A stretch of 64,000 nt of DNA from Eubacteriales bacterium (GTDB taxonomy: Bacteria > Bacillota > Clostridia > Oscillospirales > Butyricicoccaceae). The notes under the pieces were generated by a model. It saw only the letters and a list, made by a program, of their open reading frames with translations, did no database searches and had not been told where the DNA came from. Location of the stretch: NCBI GenBank assembly GCA_030524205.1, contig JAUNGZ010000005.1:1-64000 (forward strand). The letters are read 5' to 3'. Positions 21,922 to 30,692 of the stretch are shown piece by piece. The position numbers and the translations under genes were made by a program. Position 1 is the first letter of the stretch, and each line of letters begins with the position of its first letter.

Positions 21922-22068
21922 TGGTTTTCCTCCTCGCCCTGTGTGACAAAAACAAAAACGCGCGGTTTTGACAACTGGACTTACGTTCCACAAAACCACA
22001 CGTTGCAAGAATATTATAGCACATTTTTCACAAAAAGGGTAGCTTGATTTTATTTCCTGTGTTTTTCC

Positions 22069-22611
22069 TTATCGTCCGGCGCGCGCCGGGGACCGCTCGT
22101 GAGGCAGCCAGAAGCACAGATGATCCTTGATTTCGCCGTTGTAAAGCAGCTCGGCGCGGTGGCGCGTGCCCTCGTACTGGAAACCGCACTTTTCCAGCAC
22201 GCGCCGCGAGGCGGGATTGTCCGGATAGCAGGTGGCCGTGATCAGGTCGAGCGTCATCCGGTCAAAGCCGTACTGGGCGGCGGCGCGCACGGCCTCGGTC
22301 ATGTAGCCCCGTCCCCAGTAATCGACGCCGAGCGCGTACCCCAGCATGCGCGCCGACCCATACTGCCGCGCGGGATCGCCGACCAGGCCGATCGAGCCGA
22401 TCAGCCGCCCGTCCGCGTTCCGCTCGATCGCCCAGACGGCGGGTTGGTCCAGAAAGACCAAATGCAGCACATCCCGCGACTCGTCCAGACTTTCGTGCGG
22501 CTTCCAGCCCGCCATCCGGCCGACGGCCTCGTCCTTGGAATAATTGTAAAGCGCCTCGGCGTCGTCCTCCCGGAAGGGGCGGAGCGTCAGGCGTTCGGTG
22601 TGCAGTTCCAT
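22069..22611 (-). CDS. GNAT-family N-acetyltransferase (RimJ/RimL type)
   Basis: These enzymes transfer acetyl from acetyl-CoA to protein N-termini or small amines. The 180-residue protein begins with the typical ELHTERLTLRPFREDDAEAL, shows IGSIGLV for the central strand and WGRGYMTEAVRAAAQYGF for the acetyl-CoA-binding loop, and ends with NPASRRVLEKCGFQYEGT. All are standard RimJ/RimL landmarks. It follows the DUF4180 gene closely (12-base gap) and may share a transcript with it and purA. The substrate is not predictable. Confidence 0.9.
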   Translation of the reverse strand: MELHTERLTLRPFREDDAEALYNYSKDEAVGRMAGWKPHESLDESRDVLHLVFLDQPAVWAIERNADGRLIGSIGLVGDPARQYGSARMLGYALGVDYWGRGYMTEAVRAAAQYGFDRMTLDLITATCYPDNPASRRVLEKCGFQYEGTRHRAELLYNGEIKDHLCFWLPHERSPARAGR

Positions 22612-22623
22612 GCGTTCTCCTTT

Positions 22624-22989
22624 TTAAACGGCCGACAGCCGATCGACGGCCTGCTCGGCGGTTTCAGTGAAGAAAATATCGTGCCCGCGGTTGCTTTCGC
22701 GGATGAAATCGCGCAGCGGCTTGCTGGTATAGCCGGAAAAATCGCCGTAGATCGCGAATTTAATTTGGTAATTGATGAATTTCTGCAAAACCTCGCCCGC
22801 AAGGCGGGTGCTGAGCACGAAAAAATCCTCGCAGACAGCCCCCTTGTTCAGCGCCACGCGGTCGCAGCCGGTCTCGTAGCGCGCCGTCATGGCGAGGTCG
22901 AGCGCGGACTGCACGTTGGTGATGAGCGGTGTTTCGCTTTGCAGCACGGCGACGGAAACGCCGTTTTGCCGCATTATTTTTGCGTTCAT
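22624..22989 (-). CDS. DUF4180 family protein
   Basis: The 121-residue protein matches the DUF4180 pattern: an N-terminal strand (GVSVAVLQSETPLITNVQSALDLAMTA) and the conserved middle KGAVCEDFFVLSTRLAGEVLQKF. The C-terminal FAIYGDFSGYTSKPLRDFIRESNRGHDIFF completes it. No biochemical function is established for the family. The ATG at 22989 follows AAAGGAAA; a longer frame to 23307 runs antisense to purA's end and is rejected. It lies behind the purA terminator and in front of the GNAT gene. Confidence 0.85.
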   Translation of the reverse strand: MNAKIMRQNGVSVAVLQSETPLITNVQSALDLAMTARYETGCDRVALNKGAVCEDFFVLSTRLAGEVLQKFINYQIKFAIYGDFSGYTSKPLRDFIRESNRGHDIFFTETAEQAVDRLSAV

Positions 22990-23007
22990 ATGGTTTTCCT
23001 TTCTATA

Positions 23008-23049
23008 AAAAAACGCAAGGGGAGCGCCGGGCGCCCACCTCGCGTTTTT
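23008..23049 (-). terminator. Terminator after purA
   Basis: On the reverse strand AAAAACGCGAGGTGGGCGCC and GGCGCTCCCCTTGCGTTTTTT form a long imperfect stem with a T-run, 8 bases after the purA stop. Confidence 0.75.
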
Positions 23050-23057
23050 AATTGATT

Positions 23058-24329
23058 TTACTTCAGCGTCATTACCTGATCGCGCGCGGGGCCGACGCCC
23101 AGCATGGTGATCGGGCAGTCGATGATACGCTCCAGCTCCTTGATGTACGACTGTACGGCGGAGGGCAGGTCGTCCCACGAGCGGCAGCCGGTGATATCCT
23201 CGGTAAAGCCTTCGAATTCCTCGTAAACCGGCTCGCAATGCGCCAGATCGGCGAAGTTGGCCGGAAATTCGGTGATCGTTTCGCCCTTGTAGCGGTAGGC
23301 GACGCAAACCTTCAGCTTGTCAAGCCCGCGCAGCGGGTCGATCTTGTTGATGACCAGCTCGGTCAAGCCGTTGACGCGCACCGCGTACCGCGCGATGACC
23401 GCGTCGAACCAGCCCGTGCGGCGCGGGCGGCCTGTGACCGTGCCGAACTCGCCGCCGGCCTTGCGGATGTAGTCGCCGGTCTCGTCGAACAGCTCGGTCG
23501 GGAACGGGCCCTTGCCGACGCGCGTGGTATAGCTTTTGCAGATGCCCATGACCGAGCCGATCGCGGTCGGTCCGACGCCCGAGCCGATGCAGCAGCCCCC
23601 GGCCACCGGGTGGGAGGAGGTGACATAGGGGTAGGTGCCCATATCGAGATCCAAAAGCGTGCCCTGCGCGCCCTCGAACAGCACGTCCTGGCCCGCCTTG
23701 ACGGCGGCGTAGGTCAGCACCGAGGTGTCCCTCACGTGCGGACGCAGGCGGCCGGCGTAGTCCTTGTATTCGGCCAGAACGGCCTCGATATCAATCGGCT
23801 CGCCGCCGTACACGCCGGTGATCACCTTGTTTTTGCGTTCGCAGGCCTCGCGCAGCGCTTCCTCGAAGCGCTCGCCGACAAAATCGTGCATGCGCACGCC
23901 GATGCGCTCGGCCTTGTCCATATACGTCGGGCCGATGCCCTTTTTGGTTGTGCCGATGTCGTCGCCGCCGCGCGCCTTTTCGGAAAGCGCGTCGAGCTCG
24001 AGGTGCCACGGCAGGATGCAGTGGCAGCGCGCGTCGATATACAGCTTATCGCAGGAAACGCCCTTTTCGGCCAGCCCGTCGATTTCACGCAGCACGTTGC
24101 GCGGGTCGACGACCACGCCAGGGCCGATGACGTTGACGCAGTCCGGGTACAGGATACCCGAGGGGATGAGCTGCAGCTTATACGTTTCGCCGTTCACCAC
24201 AACGGTGTGGCCGGCGTTGTTGCCGCCTTGGCTGCGTACGACCAGATCGGCCTTCGCCGCGAAAATATCAATGAACTTGCCTTTGCCTTCGTCGCCCCAC
24301 TGGGCGCCGAGAATCACTTTACCGGGCAT
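23058..24329 (-). CDS. purA: Adenylosuccinate synthetase
   Basis: PurA joins IMP and aspartate with GTP to make adenylosuccinate, the first committed step to AMP. The 423-residue length is normal. The GTP loop GAQWGDEGKGK, the NNAGHTVV motif, KKGIGPTYMDK and VGKGPFPTEL are all present, as is GRPRRTGWFDAV near the C-terminal part. The start at 24329 follows AGGAAAGGAA; upstream in-frame codons overlap the promoter. It is divergent from the cysteine desulfurase gene. Confidence 0.97.
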   Translation of the reverse strand: MPGKVILGAQWGDEGKGKFIDIFAAKADLVVRSQGGNNAGHTVVVNGETYKLQLIPSGILYPDCVNVIGPGVVVDPRNVLREIDGLAEKGVSCDKLYIDARCHCILPWHLELDALSEKARGGDDIGTTKKGIGPTYMDKAERIGVRMHDFVGERFEEALREACERKNKVITGVYGGEPIDIEAVLAEYKDYAGRLRPHVRDTSVLTYAAVKAGQDVLFEGAQGTLLDLDMGTYPYVTSSHPVAGGCCIGSGVGPTAIGSVMGICKSYTTRVGKGPFPTELFDETGDYIRKAGGEFGTVTGRPRRTGWFDAVIARYAVRVNGLTELVINKIDPLRGLDKLKVCVAYRYKGETITEFPANFADLAHCEPVYEEFEGFTEDITGCRSWDDLPSAVQSYIKELERIIDCPITMLGVGPARDQVMTLK

Positions 24330-24382
24330 AGTTTTACATTCCTTTCCTGTCCTGTGCGCGCTTTGCCGCGCCATACGGATAA

Positions 24383-24411
24383 AGTATAGCACAGGACAAA
24401 GCGATATTCAA
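24383..24411 (-). promoter_or_regulatory. purA promoter
   Basis: On the reverse strand TTGAAT (24411-24406) and TATACT (24388-24383) with a 17-base spacer lie about 50 bases before the start codon. Confidence 0.65.
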
Positions 24412-24433
24412 TGCCGAATTGCACGGATTTGAC

Positions 24434-24462
24434 TTGTAAAAGCCCCCTTCGCGTTGTAAAAT
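24434..24462 (+). promoter_or_regulatory. Cysteine desulfurase promoter
   Basis: TTGTAA (24434-24439) and TAAAAT (24457-24462) with a 17-base spacer lie 33 bases before the ATG. Confidence 0.5.
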
Positions 24463-24495
24463 AAAACAGAATGAAAAGATTAGAGGAGCTGCATC

Positions 24496-25623
24496 ATGCA
24501 TTATCTGGACAACGCGGCGACGACCGCCGTCCTGCCCGAAGCGGCCGAGGCCGCCGTGCGCGCCATGTGCGAGGGGTACGGAAATCCGTCGAGCCTGCAC
24601 AAAATGGGGCTGGACGCGGCGCGCTTGCTGGAGGAGAGCCGGAAAACCGTTGCGGACGCGCTCGCCTGTCTGCCGGAGGAAACGTATTTCACCGCCTGCG
24701 GCACGGAGAGCACCAACATCGCCCTGCGGGGCTGCGCGCATCTGAACCGGCATAAAAAGGGGCATATCATAACCTCCGCGCTCGAGCACGCGGCGACGCT
24801 TGCAACCGCAAAGCAGCTTGAGGCGGACGGCTTCCGCCTTACCGTTTTGCAGCCGGACGGCGCGGGGCATATCCTGCCCGAGGCGCTCGAAGGGGCGCTG
24901 ACGGACGACACGGTGCTGCTGTCCTGCCAGCTCGTCAACAACGAGCTGGGCACGGTGCAGCCGGTGGCCGCGCTGGGCAAAATGCTCAAGGCAAGGTGCC
25001 CCAACGCCTTGTTTCATGTGGACGCGGTGCAGGGGCTGTTCCGTGTGCCGGTCGCGCCGAAAAAATGGAGCTGCGACCTGATGAGCGTATCCGGGCACAA
25101 GATCGGCGCGCCCAAGGGGATCGGCGCGCTTTATGTGAAAAAGGGCCTGCGCCTGCCGCCGCTCGCGACCGGCGGGGGACAGGAGCGCGGCCTGCGCCCC
25201 GGCACCGAGCCGCTGCCGAATATCGCGGCGTTTGCCAAGGCGTGCGAAACGCGCAAAGCGCGGCGGGACGCGGATTACGCGCACGTCGAACAGCTTGCGG
25301 CCTATCTGCGCGAGCGGGTGGCGGCCGCGCTGCCGTTCGCCGTTTTCAACGTGCAAAGCGACGTGCCGCACGTGCAGAGCCTCGCCGTTCCGGGCTGCAA
25401 AAGCGAGGTGCTGCTGCGGATTCTATCCGACGAGGGCGTGTGCGTTTCGGCGGGCTCCGCCTGTTCCAAGGGCAAGCAGAGCGGCGTGCTGGCCGCAATC
25501 GGCCTGCCGCGGGCGCAGAGCGACTGCACCATCCGCGTGTCCTTCTGCCCCGAGAACACGCGGGACGACGTGGACGCGCTGATTTTGGGGCTGCAAAAGG
25601 GAGCGGAAAAGCTCCGCCGGTGA
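24496..25623 (+). CDS. Cysteine desulfurase (NifS/IscS family), partner of ThiI
   Basis: This PLP enzyme removes sulfur from cysteine and passes it on as a persulfide. The 375-residue protein has the opening YLDNAATT, the PLP-binding lysine in SVSGHKIGAPKG, and the persulfide cysteine in VSAGSACSKGK. Placement 90 bases before thiI parallels the Bacillus nifZ-thiI pair, which thiolates uridine 8 of tRNA, so that is its likely job. RBS TTAGAGGAG is moderate. No iscU or sufU is nearby, which argues against a general iron-sulfur role. Confidence 0.93.
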   Translation: MHYLDNAATTAVLPEAAEAAVRAMCEGYGNPSSLHKMGLDAARLLEESRKTVADALACLPEETYFTACGTESTNIALRGCAHLNRHKKGHIITSALEHAATLATAKQLEADGFRLTVLQPDGAGHILPEALEGALTDDTVLLSCQLVNNELGTVQPVAALGKMLKARCPNALFHVDAVQGLFRVPVAPKKWSCDLMSVSGHKIGAPKGIGALYVKKGLRLPPLATGGGQERGLRPGTEPLPNIAAFAKACETRKARRDADYAHVEQLAAYLRERVAAALPFAVFNVQSDVPHVQSLAVPGCKSEVLLRILSDEGVCVSAGSACSKGKQSGVLAAIGLPRAQSDCTIRVSFCPENTRDDVDALILGLQKGAEKLRR

Positions 25624-25713
25624 TCTGCCGCCCGCAGGGCGGCGGGGAGTTTCGCGCGGGTCTTCGCGGACGAATATACAAAACAGATACCAGCATAGCG
25701 ATAAGGAGACAAT

Positions 25714-26880
25714 ATGAAAGAAGTATTACTGCTGAAATGCGGCGAGATCGTCCTGAAGGGCCTTAACCGCAAAACATTTGAGGACCGGCTGCTGAAAAAC
25801 CTGAAGCGCCGCATGGCGAATGTGGCCGACTGCAATATTTCCATGCGGCAGTCGGTCGTTTATGTGGAGATCCCGGACGAGGCCGACGGCGACGCGGTTA
25901 TGGAATGCGCAAAGCGCGTGTTCGGCTTCGCCACGATTTCGCGCGCGGCGGTCTGCCCGGAAAAGACGCTCGAAAGCGTGATCGGGACGGCGAAAGCCTA
26001 TCTCGCGCCGCGCTTTGCGGAGGCCGCGAGCTTCAAGGTCGAGTCCAAGCGCGGGGACAAAAAATTCCCCATGACCTCGACCGAGATTTCCCAGCATGTC
26101 GGCGGCGAGCTGGCCGACCTGTTCCCGGACGTGCGGCCCGATATGCACCATCCGGAGCTGACGGTCAACGTCGAAATCCGCGAGCAGTATGCGTTCGTGC
26201 ACGCCGGGCCGGAGCCGGGCGCGGGCGGTATGCCCATCGGCTCGAACGGGCGGGCGGGGCTGCTGCTGTCGGGCGGCATCGACTCGCCGGTCGCGGGCTG
26301 GATGATGGCCAAGCGCGGGCTCGAGCTGGTTGGCATCCACTTTTTCAGCTATCCCTACACCTCGGAGCAGGCCAAGGAAAAGGTATTCGAGCTGGCGCGC
26401 AAGCTGTCCGCGTGGTGCGGCCGGATGAGCGTGATGGTCGTGCCGTTCACCAAAATTCAGGAGGAAATCCGCGAAAAGTGCCACGAGGAGCTGTTCACGC
26501 TCATCATGCGCCGCTTTATGATGCGCATTTCCGAGCGGGTGGCCGAGGAATACGGCTGCGGCGCGCTGATCACGGGCGAGTCGCTCGGTCAAGTGGCAAG
26601 CCAGACCATGCCCGCCATGGCGGTGACCGGCGCGGTGTGCAGCCTGCCGGTATTCCGTCCGTGCATCGGCATGGACAAGGAGGAGATCGTGCGCATCGCG
26701 CGTCGGATCGACACGTTTGAAACCTCGATCCTGCCGTATGAGGACTGCTGCACGGTGTTCACGCCCAAGCATCCCAACACCCGGCCCAAAATGCCCAAGA
26801 TTTTGGAGGCGGAAAGCCGTCTCGACGTGGACGCTTTGGTAAACGAAGCGGTTGCGGGCATTGAAATTGTGCATATCTGA
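25714..26880 (+). CDS. thiI: tRNA 4-thiouridine synthetase ThiI
   Basis: ThiI adenylates U8 of tRNA and inserts sulfur. The 388 residues comprise an N-terminal ferredoxin-like/THUMP region (about 1-165) and a PP-loop ATPase domain with LLSGGIDSPVAGW near residues 184-196. DCCTVFTPKHPNTRP near the C-terminus carries the cysteine pair. The rhodanese domain of enterobacterial ThiI is absent, as in Bacillus, which fits the dedicated desulfurase encoded next to it. GATAAGGAG precedes the ATG. Confidence 0.95.
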   Translation: MKEVLLLKCGEIVLKGLNRKTFEDRLLKNLKRRMANVADCNISMRQSVVYVEIPDEADGDAVMECAKRVFGFATISRAAVCPEKTLESVIGTAKAYLAPRFAEAASFKVESKRGDKKFPMTSTEISQHVGGELADLFPDVRPDMHHPELTVNVEIREQYAFVHAGPEPGAGGMPIGSNGRAGLLLSGGIDSPVAGWMMAKRGLELVGIHFFSYPYTSEQAKEKVFELARKLSAWCGRMSVMVVPFTKIQEEIREKCHEELFTLIMRRFMMRISERVAEEYGCGALITGESLGQVASQTMPAMAVTGAVCSLPVFRPCIGMDKEEIVRIARRIDTFETSILPYEDCCTVFTPKHPNTRPKMPKILEAESRLDVDALVNEAVAGIEIVHI

Positions 26881-26981
26881 CAGAATTGGAAAATACTTTA
26901 CAGCATTATAACAATAGAAGGGATTGCAAAAGCATCCGCTCTTTGTTATCCTAGAAAACATGTAGGAAAGAAGGAACCCCC

Positions 26982-28235
26982 ATGAACGCAGAACTTATCG
27001 CCGTCGGCACGGAAATCCTGCTGGGCGATATCGTCAACACGGACGCGCAGCTCATTTCGCAGGGCTTGTCCGAGCTGGGCATCAACGTATTTTACCAGAC
27101 GGTCGTCGGCGACAACCCCGACCGGCTGCGCCACGTCATCGAAACGGCGCGCGACCGCGCGGATATCGTCATCACGACCGGCGGCCTCGGGCCGACGCTC
27201 GACGATCTGACCAAGGAGACGCTCGCTGCGGCGTTCGGCCGTAAAATGGCGCTGCACCAGCCCTCGCTCGACCGCATCAAGGACTTTTTTGCGAATATCG
27301 GCCGCGAGATGACGCCGAACAACGAAAAGCAGGCGTGGCTGCCCGAGGGCTGCACGGTATTTACCAACCTGTGGGGCACCGCGCCCGGCTGTGCGTTTGA
27401 GGCGTACGGCAAGCACGTGCTCATGCTGCCCGGCCCGCCGCGCGAGTGCAACCCGATGTGGAAAGAATGCGCCATGCCTTACCTTTATAAGCTGGCGGGC
27501 GGCTGCATCGTTTCACGCAACATCCGCGTGTTCGGCTTGGGAGAAAGCGCGATGGAGGACCGCCTGCACGACATGATGGAGCGCATGACCAACCCGACCA
27601 TCGCGCCCTATGCCAAGGTGTCCGAGTGCTTCGCGCGCGTCACCGCCAAGGCGGACACGACCGAGGCGGCCGAAAAGCTGCTCGAGCCGGTCGTCAAGGA
27701 GGTCTGCGGCCTGCTGGGCGACGACGTGTACGGCGTCGACGTGGACTCGCTCGAGCAGGTGGTGGGCGACGGGCTGCGGCAGCGCGGCATGACGCTCGCG
27801 GTGGCCGAAAGCTGCACGGGCGGCCTGCTGTCCAAGCGCATCACCGACGTGCCCGGCTGCTCGGATTATTACCTCGGCGGGGTGTGCTCCTACTCGAACG
27901 GGGTCAAAATGGACCTGCTCGACGTGAAAAAGCAAACGCTCGACGCTGTCGGCGCGGTTTCGCCCGAGGTGGCCGAGCAGATGGCCGAGGGGGTCGCGAG
28001 GGCCCTCGGCGCGGACGTCGGCGTGGGCATCACGGGCGTGGCCGGCCCGGGCGGCGGCACGGAGGAAAAGCCCACCGGCCTTGTTTACATCAGCATCTGG
28101 TGCAGGGGACGGTGCCATACCCGCAAAATGCAGTCCTCTCTGGGACGGGACCGCGTGCGAAACCAAGCGGCTTCCACCGCGCTCGACATGATCCGCCGCA
28201 ATCTTTTTTCCTCCAAAACCGGAGAAAGAATTTGA
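26982..28235 (+). CDS. cinA: CinA-like protein (MoaB/MogA-type domain plus NMN deamidase-type domain)
   Basis: CinA proteins recycle pyridine nucleotides: the C-terminal domain deamidates NMN, and the N-terminal MoCF-type domain often has ADP-ribose pyrophosphatase activity. The 417-residue protein has the N-terminal signature ELIAVGTEILLGDIVNTDAQ, TTGGLGPTLDDLTKE and LPGPPRE. The C-terminal domain carries VAESCTGGLLSKRIT and GITGVAGPGGG. AAGAAGGAAC precedes the ATG. It is a single gene with its own promoter-like region upstream (TTGCAA ... TATCCT near 26924-26952). Confidence 0.94.
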   Translation: MNAELIAVGTEILLGDIVNTDAQLISQGLSELGINVFYQTVVGDNPDRLRHVIETARDRADIVITTGGLGPTLDDLTKETLAAAFGRKMALHQPSLDRIKDFFANIGREMTPNNEKQAWLPEGCTVFTNLWGTAPGCAFEAYGKHVLMLPGPPRECNPMWKECAMPYLYKLAGGCIVSRNIRVFGLGESAMEDRLHDMMERMTNPTIAPYAKVSECFARVTAKADTTEAAEKLLEPVVKEVCGLLGDDVYGVDVDSLEQVVGDGLRQRGMTLAVAESCTGGLLSKRITDVPGCSDYYLGGVCSYSNGVKMDLLDVKKQTLDAVGAVSPEVAEQMAEGVARALGADVGVGITGVAGPGGGTEEKPTGLVYISIWCRGRCHTRKMQSSLGRDRVRNQAASTALDMIRRNLFSSKTGERI

Positions 28236-28287
28236 TTTCCGGTCATTGCCCGACAGCCTCTGTGTAAACCAAACAAAATTCTTGCTA

Positions 28288-28324
28288 AAAAAGTCCGGTA
28301 ATTGTGTAAAATTACTGGACTTTT
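28288..28324 (+). terminator. Terminator after cinA
   Basis: AAAAGTCCGGTAATT and ATTACTGGACTTTTGTTTT form a long stem 50 bases after the cinA stop. Its right arm overlaps the likely glgB -35 element. Confidence 0.8.
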
Positions 28325-28344
28325 GTTTTATGTTGATGTATACT
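28316..28344 (+). promoter_or_regulatory. Promoter of the glycogen cluster
   Basis: TGGACT (28316-28321) and TATACT (28339-28344) with a 17-base spacer lie about 115 bases before glgB. The -35 sits inside the cinA terminator arm. Confidence 0.5.
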
Positions 28345-28460
28345 ATATCCAACTAAAGTGATAACTGTCCGCACAAAATCGAGCGAAATGTACAAAAAAC
28401 CAGTAAAAACTTGGTAATTTGCCCGTTTTGAGGCGGTTTGAAGAGAGGGAGAGATGCAAT

Positions 28461-30632
28461 ATGAAGAAAAAAAGTGCATCGCCGGCCTGCGAAAAACGCA
28501 GTCAGCTTTTTTACTCGGGAAGAGACTGCCGCGCGTTTGACTATATGGGCGCGCATCCGTTCGAGCAGGACGGCGAAAAGGGGTACCTGTTCCGTGTGTA
28601 CGCACCGGAAGCGGAGCAGGTTTCGGTTATGGGCGAGTTCAACGCCTGGGACCGGGACGCGGACCCGATGGAGAGGGACGAGCAGGGCATCTGGGAAAAA
28701 TTCATCCCGCATGTTCCGGAATACGCCGCATATAAGTATAGTGTGTGGACCAAATCGGGCGACGTATTCGACAAATCCGACCCCTACGGCTTCCATGCGG
28801 AGACAAGGCCGGGCAACGCCTCCAAGGTGTACGATATGGAGGGGTATGAATGGAGCGATTCTTCTTGGCTGGCATGGCGCGCCAAGAATCTGCCGTATTC
28901 CGGCCCGGTCAATATCTATGAGTGCCATCTCGGCTCGTGGAAGGTGCACGAGGACGGCAACTTCTATTCCTACCGCCAGATGGCGGACGAGCTGGTGCCC
29001 TACGTCAAGGAAATGGGCTACACGCACATCGAGTGCATGCCGCTGACCGAGTTTCCGTTCGACGGGTCGTGGGGCTATCAGGTCATCGGTTACTTCGCCG
29101 CAACCAGCCGCTACGGCACGCCCAAGGATCTGATGTACTTTGTGGACAAGGCGCATCAGGCCGGCATCGGCGTGATCATGGACTGGGTGCCCGCGCACTT
29201 CCCGAAGGACGGCTGCGGATTGGTCGAGTTTGACGGCTCGCACCTTTACGAATACGCAGACCCGCTCAAGATGGAGCACAAGGAATGGGGCACGCGCGTG
29301 TTCGACTACGGCAAGGTTTCCACCCGCAACCTGCTGTTCTCCTCGGCGATGTTCTGGATCGAGAAGTTCCATATGGACGGCCTGCGCGTCGACGCGGTCG
29401 CGTCCATGCTGTATCTCGATTACAACCGACAGGGCGAGTGGCGGCCCAACATCCACGGCGGCCGCGAGAACCTTGAGGCGATCGACTTCCTGCGCATCCT
29501 GAACGAAAACATCCTGACCGATCATCCCGACGTGATGATGATCGCCGAGGAGTCGACCGCGTGGCCGATGGTGACCAAGCCCGGCTACGACGGCGGGCTG
29601 GGCTTTAACTTCAAGTGGAACATGGGCTGGATGAACGACATGCTGTGCTACTGCTCGGCCGACCCGTTCTTCCGCAAGGACATGCACGATAAGATCACCT
29701 TCTCGTTCATGTACGCCTTTTCCGAAAATTACATCCTGCCGCTCTCGCACGACGAGGTTGTGCACGGCAAAAAATCCCTGCTCGATAAGATGCCCGACCC
29801 GTATGAGAACAAGTTCGGCGGCCTGCGCGCGCTGTACGGCTATATGTCCGCGCATCCGGGCAAGAAAATGCTGTTTATGGGCGGCGAGTTCGGCCAGTTC
29901 TCCGAATGGGCCTACCAGAAGGGGCTGGACTGGATGCTGCTCGACTATCCGGCCCACAAGCAGATGCAGACCTACGTCAAGGCGCTCAACCACTTCTATC
30001 TGGAAACGCCCCAGCTTTGGGAGCAGGATACCGATTGGCGCGGCTTTGAGTGGATCAGCCATGAGGATAACCGCAACAACATCATCGCCTTCCGCCGCGT
30101 CGCGCAGGACGGCTCGGATGTGATCGCGGTGATCAACTTCTCGCCGGTGGAGCAGGCGCAGTACCGCGTCGGCGTGCCGTTCGCGGGCACGTACGAGGAG
30201 ATTTTCACCTCGGATAAGGCCGAGTTCGGCGGCAGCGGCACGGCAAACGGCAAGGTGCGCAGCGAAAGCAAGCCCATGCACGGGCAGGAGCAGTCGATTT
30301 CGATCCAGATCCCGCGCTTCGGCGTGCTGTTCTTCAAGGGTAAGCCGCGCGCGCAGCGCCGTTCCAAGGCCGAGGTGGACGCAGCCAAAAAGGCGGCGGC
30401 CGCGAAAAAGGCCAAGGCGGCAAAAGCGCCGGCAAAGGCCGCGACCAAGGCAGTCGCGAAAAGCGGCGAAAAAGCGGTCGTGAAGCCCGCGACCAAGGCG
30501 GTCGCGAAAACCGGGGCGAAGGCCGTGGCCAAGACGGCGACGAAGGCGGTGGCAAAGCCCGCGGAGAAGGCGGTGACAAAACCAGCGCCCAAGGCCGTGG
30601 CCAAGACAGACGATACAGACAAAAAGGCATAA
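28461..30632 (+). CDS. glgB: 1,4-alpha-glucan branching enzyme with Ala/Lys-rich C-terminal tail
   Basis: GlgB makes the alpha-1,6 branches of glycogen. The 723-residue protein has a CBM48 domain (about 30-130), the GH13 barrel and an all-beta C-terminal domain. The catalytic residues appear in DGLRVDAV (nucleophile Asp), MMIAEEST (acid/base Glu) and LSHDEVVHG (transition-state Asp). After the normal end, near RFGVLFFKG, an extra ~96 residues (codons 30341-30629) are almost pure Ala, Lys, Thr, Pro and Val with repeated TKAVAK-like units, like histone H1 tails. It is unusual for this family. The start at 28461 follows GAGAGGGAGAG. It heads the glg cluster. Confidence 0.95.
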   Translation: MKKKSASPACEKRSQLFYSGRDCRAFDYMGAHPFEQDGEKGYLFRVYAPEAEQVSVMGEFNAWDRDADPMERDEQGIWEKFIPHVPEYAAYKYSVWTKSGDVFDKSDPYGFHAETRPGNASKVYDMEGYEWSDSSWLAWRAKNLPYSGPVNIYECHLGSWKVHEDGNFYSYRQMADELVPYVKEMGYTHIECMPLTEFPFDGSWGYQVIGYFAATSRYGTPKDLMYFVDKAHQAGIGVIMDWVPAHFPKDGCGLVEFDGSHLYEYADPLKMEHKEWGTRVFDYGKVSTRNLLFSSAMFWIEKFHMDGLRVDAVASMLYLDYNRQGEWRPNIHGGRENLEAIDFLRILNENILTDHPDVMMIAEESTAWPMVTKPGYDGGLGFNFKWNMGWMNDMLCYCSADPFFRKDMHDKITFSFMYAFSENYILPLSHDEVVHGKKSLLDKMPDPYENKFGGLRALYGYMSAHPGKKMLFMGGEFGQFSEWAYQKGLDWMLLDYPAHKQMQTYVKALNHFYLETPQLWEQDTDWRGFEWISHEDNRNNIIAFRRVAQDGSDVIAVINFSPVEQAQYRVGVPFAGTYEEIFTSDKAEFGGSGTANGKVRSESKPMHGQEQSISIQIPRFGVLFFKGKPRAQRRSKAEVDAAKKAAAAKKAKAAKAPAKAATKAVAKSGEKAVVKPATKAVAKTGAKAVAKTATKAVAKPAEKAVTKPAPKAVAKTDDTDKKA
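30341..30629 (+). repeat. Repeats coding the GlgB Lys/Ala-rich tail
   Basis: About eight imperfect repeats encode variants of the hexapeptide pattern TKAVAK, with GAKAVAK, EKAVTK and PKAVAK as variants. The periodic bases AAGGC(G/C)GT recur every 18 to 36 bases. Confidence 0.8.
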
Positions 30633-30692
30633 GAGGGGATTCGCCGGCAACCGGCGCAAAATAAGCGTAACCGCAAAAAAGGAGAGTCATCA

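Noticed and set aside
22624..23307. A 227-residue version of the DUF4180 protein
   Set aside because: The extra N-terminal part is antisense to the 3' end of purA and to its terminator. A well-placed AAAGGAAA supports the start at 22989.
28353..30659. A 768-residue reverse frame opposite glgB
   Set aside because: A long antisense frame is expected in G+C-rich DNA. GlgB on the other strand has all catalytic motifs and a ribosome site.
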